From Blastomonas sp. (GTDB lineage Bacteria > Pseudomonadota > Alphaproteobacteria > Sphingomonadales > Sphingomonadaceae), in contig NZ_JAUCZC010000004.1 of the NCBI RefSeq assembly GCF_030373265.1, positions 62,001 to 126,000 on the forward strand: a DNA stretch of 64,000 nt. Reading direction: 5' to 3'. The translations under genes were made by a program, and so were the position numbers. Under the pieces are notes generated by a model that worked only from the letters and a program-made list of their open reading frames with translations, had not been told where the DNA came from and did no database searches. Numbering within the stretch: position 1 is the stretch's first letter; each line of letters begins with the position of its first letter. Shown piece by piece: positions 62,517-64,000 of this stretch.

Positions 62517-63854
62517 ATGTCCGTGCGCACGTTTGCAATCCTATCTGTGATGACGGCAGCCTGCATGGCCACTGCCCCGGCGCACGCGCAATCATCGGAC
62601 GAGGATGGCCTCACCCTCTCGGGTGCGCTGCGCGTGCGCTATGAAATGCTCGAAGGGCAGTACCGCCCCGCCCTGCCGTCCCGCGACGATGGTCTCTTTG
62701 TCCAGACCGCCATTGCCGCCGATTATCGCAGCGGGCCATGGCACCTCTCGGCCGAGCTTGTCGACGCGCGCGGCTATTGGATCGATGCGCCCGGGGCCAC
62801 CGGCGCCAATGAGATCAACGCGCTCGAGCTCAGCCGCGCGTCTATCGGCTATCGCGACGGGCCGGTGGCGCTGACGGCGGGGCGGCTGCATCTCAACCTC
62901 GGCTCGCGCAGGCTGTCTGCCCGCAACGCCTTTCGCAACACGATCAACAGCTTCACCGGGCTGCGGCTCGACTGGAACGGCCCGAACGACGACACCCTCA
63001 CCGCCTTTTATGTCCTGCCGCATACCCGGCTGCCCAACGATCGTGAGGGGGTGATCGCCAACCGCGTCCGCTGGGACCGCGAGAGCTTCGACCTCGCTTT
63101 CTGGGGGGCGCATTACACCCGGCCGGATCTGTTCGATGGCATAACGCTGCAGGCCAACGTCTTCGGCCTGAACGAACGCGATGGCGACAATGGCGCCACG
63201 CGCAACCGCCAGTTGCTGACCGCGGGCGCAAGGCTGCATCGCGCGCCGGAGGCCGGCACGTGGGATATCGACATGGAAGGGGCTGTCCAGACCGGCACCA
63301 TCCGCCAGTCGTTGGCGCCCAATGCGCAGCGCCAGGACGTCAGGGCGTTCTTCGGGCATGCCGAAATCGGCTATAGCGCCGACCTGCCGGGCGATCCGCG
63401 GGTGTCGCTGATGTTCGACATCGCCAGCGGCGACGATCCACGCAGCGCGACGTTCACGCGTTTCGACACTCTGTATGGGGCGCGCCGATGGGAGTTCGGC
63501 CCAAGTGGTATTTTCGGCCCGCTTGCGCGGACCAACATCATCGCGCCCGGGCTGAGGCTTGAGGCAGCACCCGCATCGCGCTGGGACGTGATGGCGTTGT
63601 GGCGCCCCGCTTGGGTGCACAGCCGGCGGGACCGGTTCAGCAACAGCGGTCCTGCCGACCCTTCAGGAACATCGGGCCGATTTGCCGGGCACATGCTTGA
63701 AGTGCGACTCGGCCACTGGCTGATCGAAGACAGGGTGCGGCTGGAGGCCGGTACCGCGCTGCTCACCACTGGCAGCTATCTGGATGACGCACCCAATGCA
63801 CCGGGGTTTGGCGATACCCGTTACGCCTATGGACAGATGATCCTCAACTTTTGA
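62517..63854 (+). CDS. Alginate-export-family outer-membrane barrel
   Basis: A 445-residue outer-membrane protein. The signal peptide ends A-P-A-H-A-Q. Repeated amphipathic strands and G-A-L-R-V-R-Y-E-M-L, L-S-A-R-N-A-F-R-N-T-I-N-S-F-T-G, and a terminal Phe (M-I-L-N-F) fit an alginate-export (AlgE-like) 18-strand porin. The R-R-L-S-A-R-N-A-F-R-N block is a family hallmark. The substrate may not be alginate. The start is at ATG 62517 or GTG 62523. Confidence 0.82.
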   Translation: MSVRTFAILSVMTAACMATAPAHAQSSDEDGLTLSGALRVRYEMLEGQYRPALPSRDDGLFVQTAIAADYRSGPWHLSAELVDARGYWIDAPGATGANEINALELSRASIGYRDGPVALTAGRLHLNLGSRRLSARNAFRNTINSFTGLRLDWNGPNDDTLTAFYVLPHTRLPNDREGVIANRVRWDRESFDLAFWGAHYTRPDLFDGITLQANVFGLNERDGDNGATRNRQLLTAGARLHRAPEAGTWDIDMEGAVQTGTIRQSLAPNAQRQDVRAFFGHAEIGYSADLPGDPRVSLMFDIASGDDPRSATFTRFDTLYGARRWEFGPSGIFGPLARTNIIAPGLRLEAAPASRWDVMALWRPAWVHSRRDRFSNSGPADPSGTSGRFAGHMLEVRLGHWLIEDRVRLEAGTALLTTGSYLDDAPNAPGFGDTRYAYGQMILNF

Positions 63855-63865
63855 TCATCGACCGC

Positions 63866-64000
63866 TCAGCGCGCGGCCTCGCGCGCCTTCTCGGTCATCA
63901 GCACACAGCCGAAACCTTCTCTAAACTCGGCCGCTTCACTCGCCATCAGCGGCACCGTCGCATCGATGCGTTTCGCATTGGCGGCTTCGCTAAGGCTGAC
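63866..64000 (-). CDS. C-terminal end of a gene cut by the window edge
   Basis: An open minus-strand frame with 44 codons before a TGA at 63866-63868. The sequence E-A-A-E-F-R-E-G-F-G-C-V-L-M-T-E-K-A-R-E-A-A-R is Glu/Ala/Arg-rich with one Cys. It could be a beta-lactamase-like serine hydrolase or an enoyl-CoA hydratase-like end, but I cannot decide. It is convergent with the barrel gene. Confidence 0.5.
   Translation of the reverse strand, partial: VSLSEAANAKRIDATVPLMASEAAEFREGFGCVLMTEKAREAAR

Overview
This 64 kb window is GC-rich bacterial chromosome. Several genes point to an alphaproteobacterium: a SciP/DUF1153 cell-cycle regulator, a DUF4167 protein, a DUF1674 (SDHAF4-type) protein, bactofilin next to an LmdC-like M23 peptidase, and the row proA-nadD-rsfS-rlmH-envC-ctpA. 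Codon use, palindromic intergenic repeats and the extended psp operon suggest the Sphingomonadales, but that level is inference. I saw no rRNA, tRNA, CRISPR array, prophage or insertion sequence. The region looks like core chromosome, with most coding sequences on short, tightly packed operons.

Layout. 0-9 kb: the end of a helical-repeat protein, a Gly/Cys-tailed membrane protein, a two-TM potassium channel, surE-nlpD, then sseA, metC and an MscS channel. 9-16 kb: small envelope proteins, an MDR dehydrogenase, rluE, and a pspF-secreted protein-roxA group. 16-20 kb: the phage-shock operon, with a sigma-54 promoter, a small membrane protein, pspA, pspB, pspC and five more PspB-like small membrane coiled-coil proteins, followed by sufE. 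20-30 kb: an ACP-like membrane protein, a dicarboxylate/glutamate-type symporter, hslO, queC, lipB, and bactofilin with its M23 partner. 30-41 kb: proA, nadD, rsfS, rlmH, an EnvC-like protein, ctpA, dsbB, coq7, a pair of PH-domain membrane proteins, a DUF1674 protein and htpX. 42-49 kb: rsmB, rpe, a heparinase-like protein, purH and a large coiled-coil membrane protein. 49-56 kb: etfBA, sucC, ppa and an M61 peptidase. 55.7-64 kb: hisS, prfA, prmC, DUF4167, sciP, mnmA and an outer-membrane barrel.

Envelope maintenance is the recurring theme. The genes include the Psp stress system, three LytM-type proteins (two lacking zinc ligands, so probably amidase activators), CtpA, HtpX, bactofilin and two ion channels. 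The most unusual system is the psp operon. It carries six PspB-type proteins in a row with a shared helix signature, and the signature recurs at the C-terminus of PspC. A terminator-like hairpin separates the first small gene from pspA. Other points of interest are six GANTC (CcrM-type) sites packed into 158 bp upstream of the bactofilin/M23 pair, a terminator-bounded leader or small RNA ahead of queC, and several families of long intergenic palindromes.
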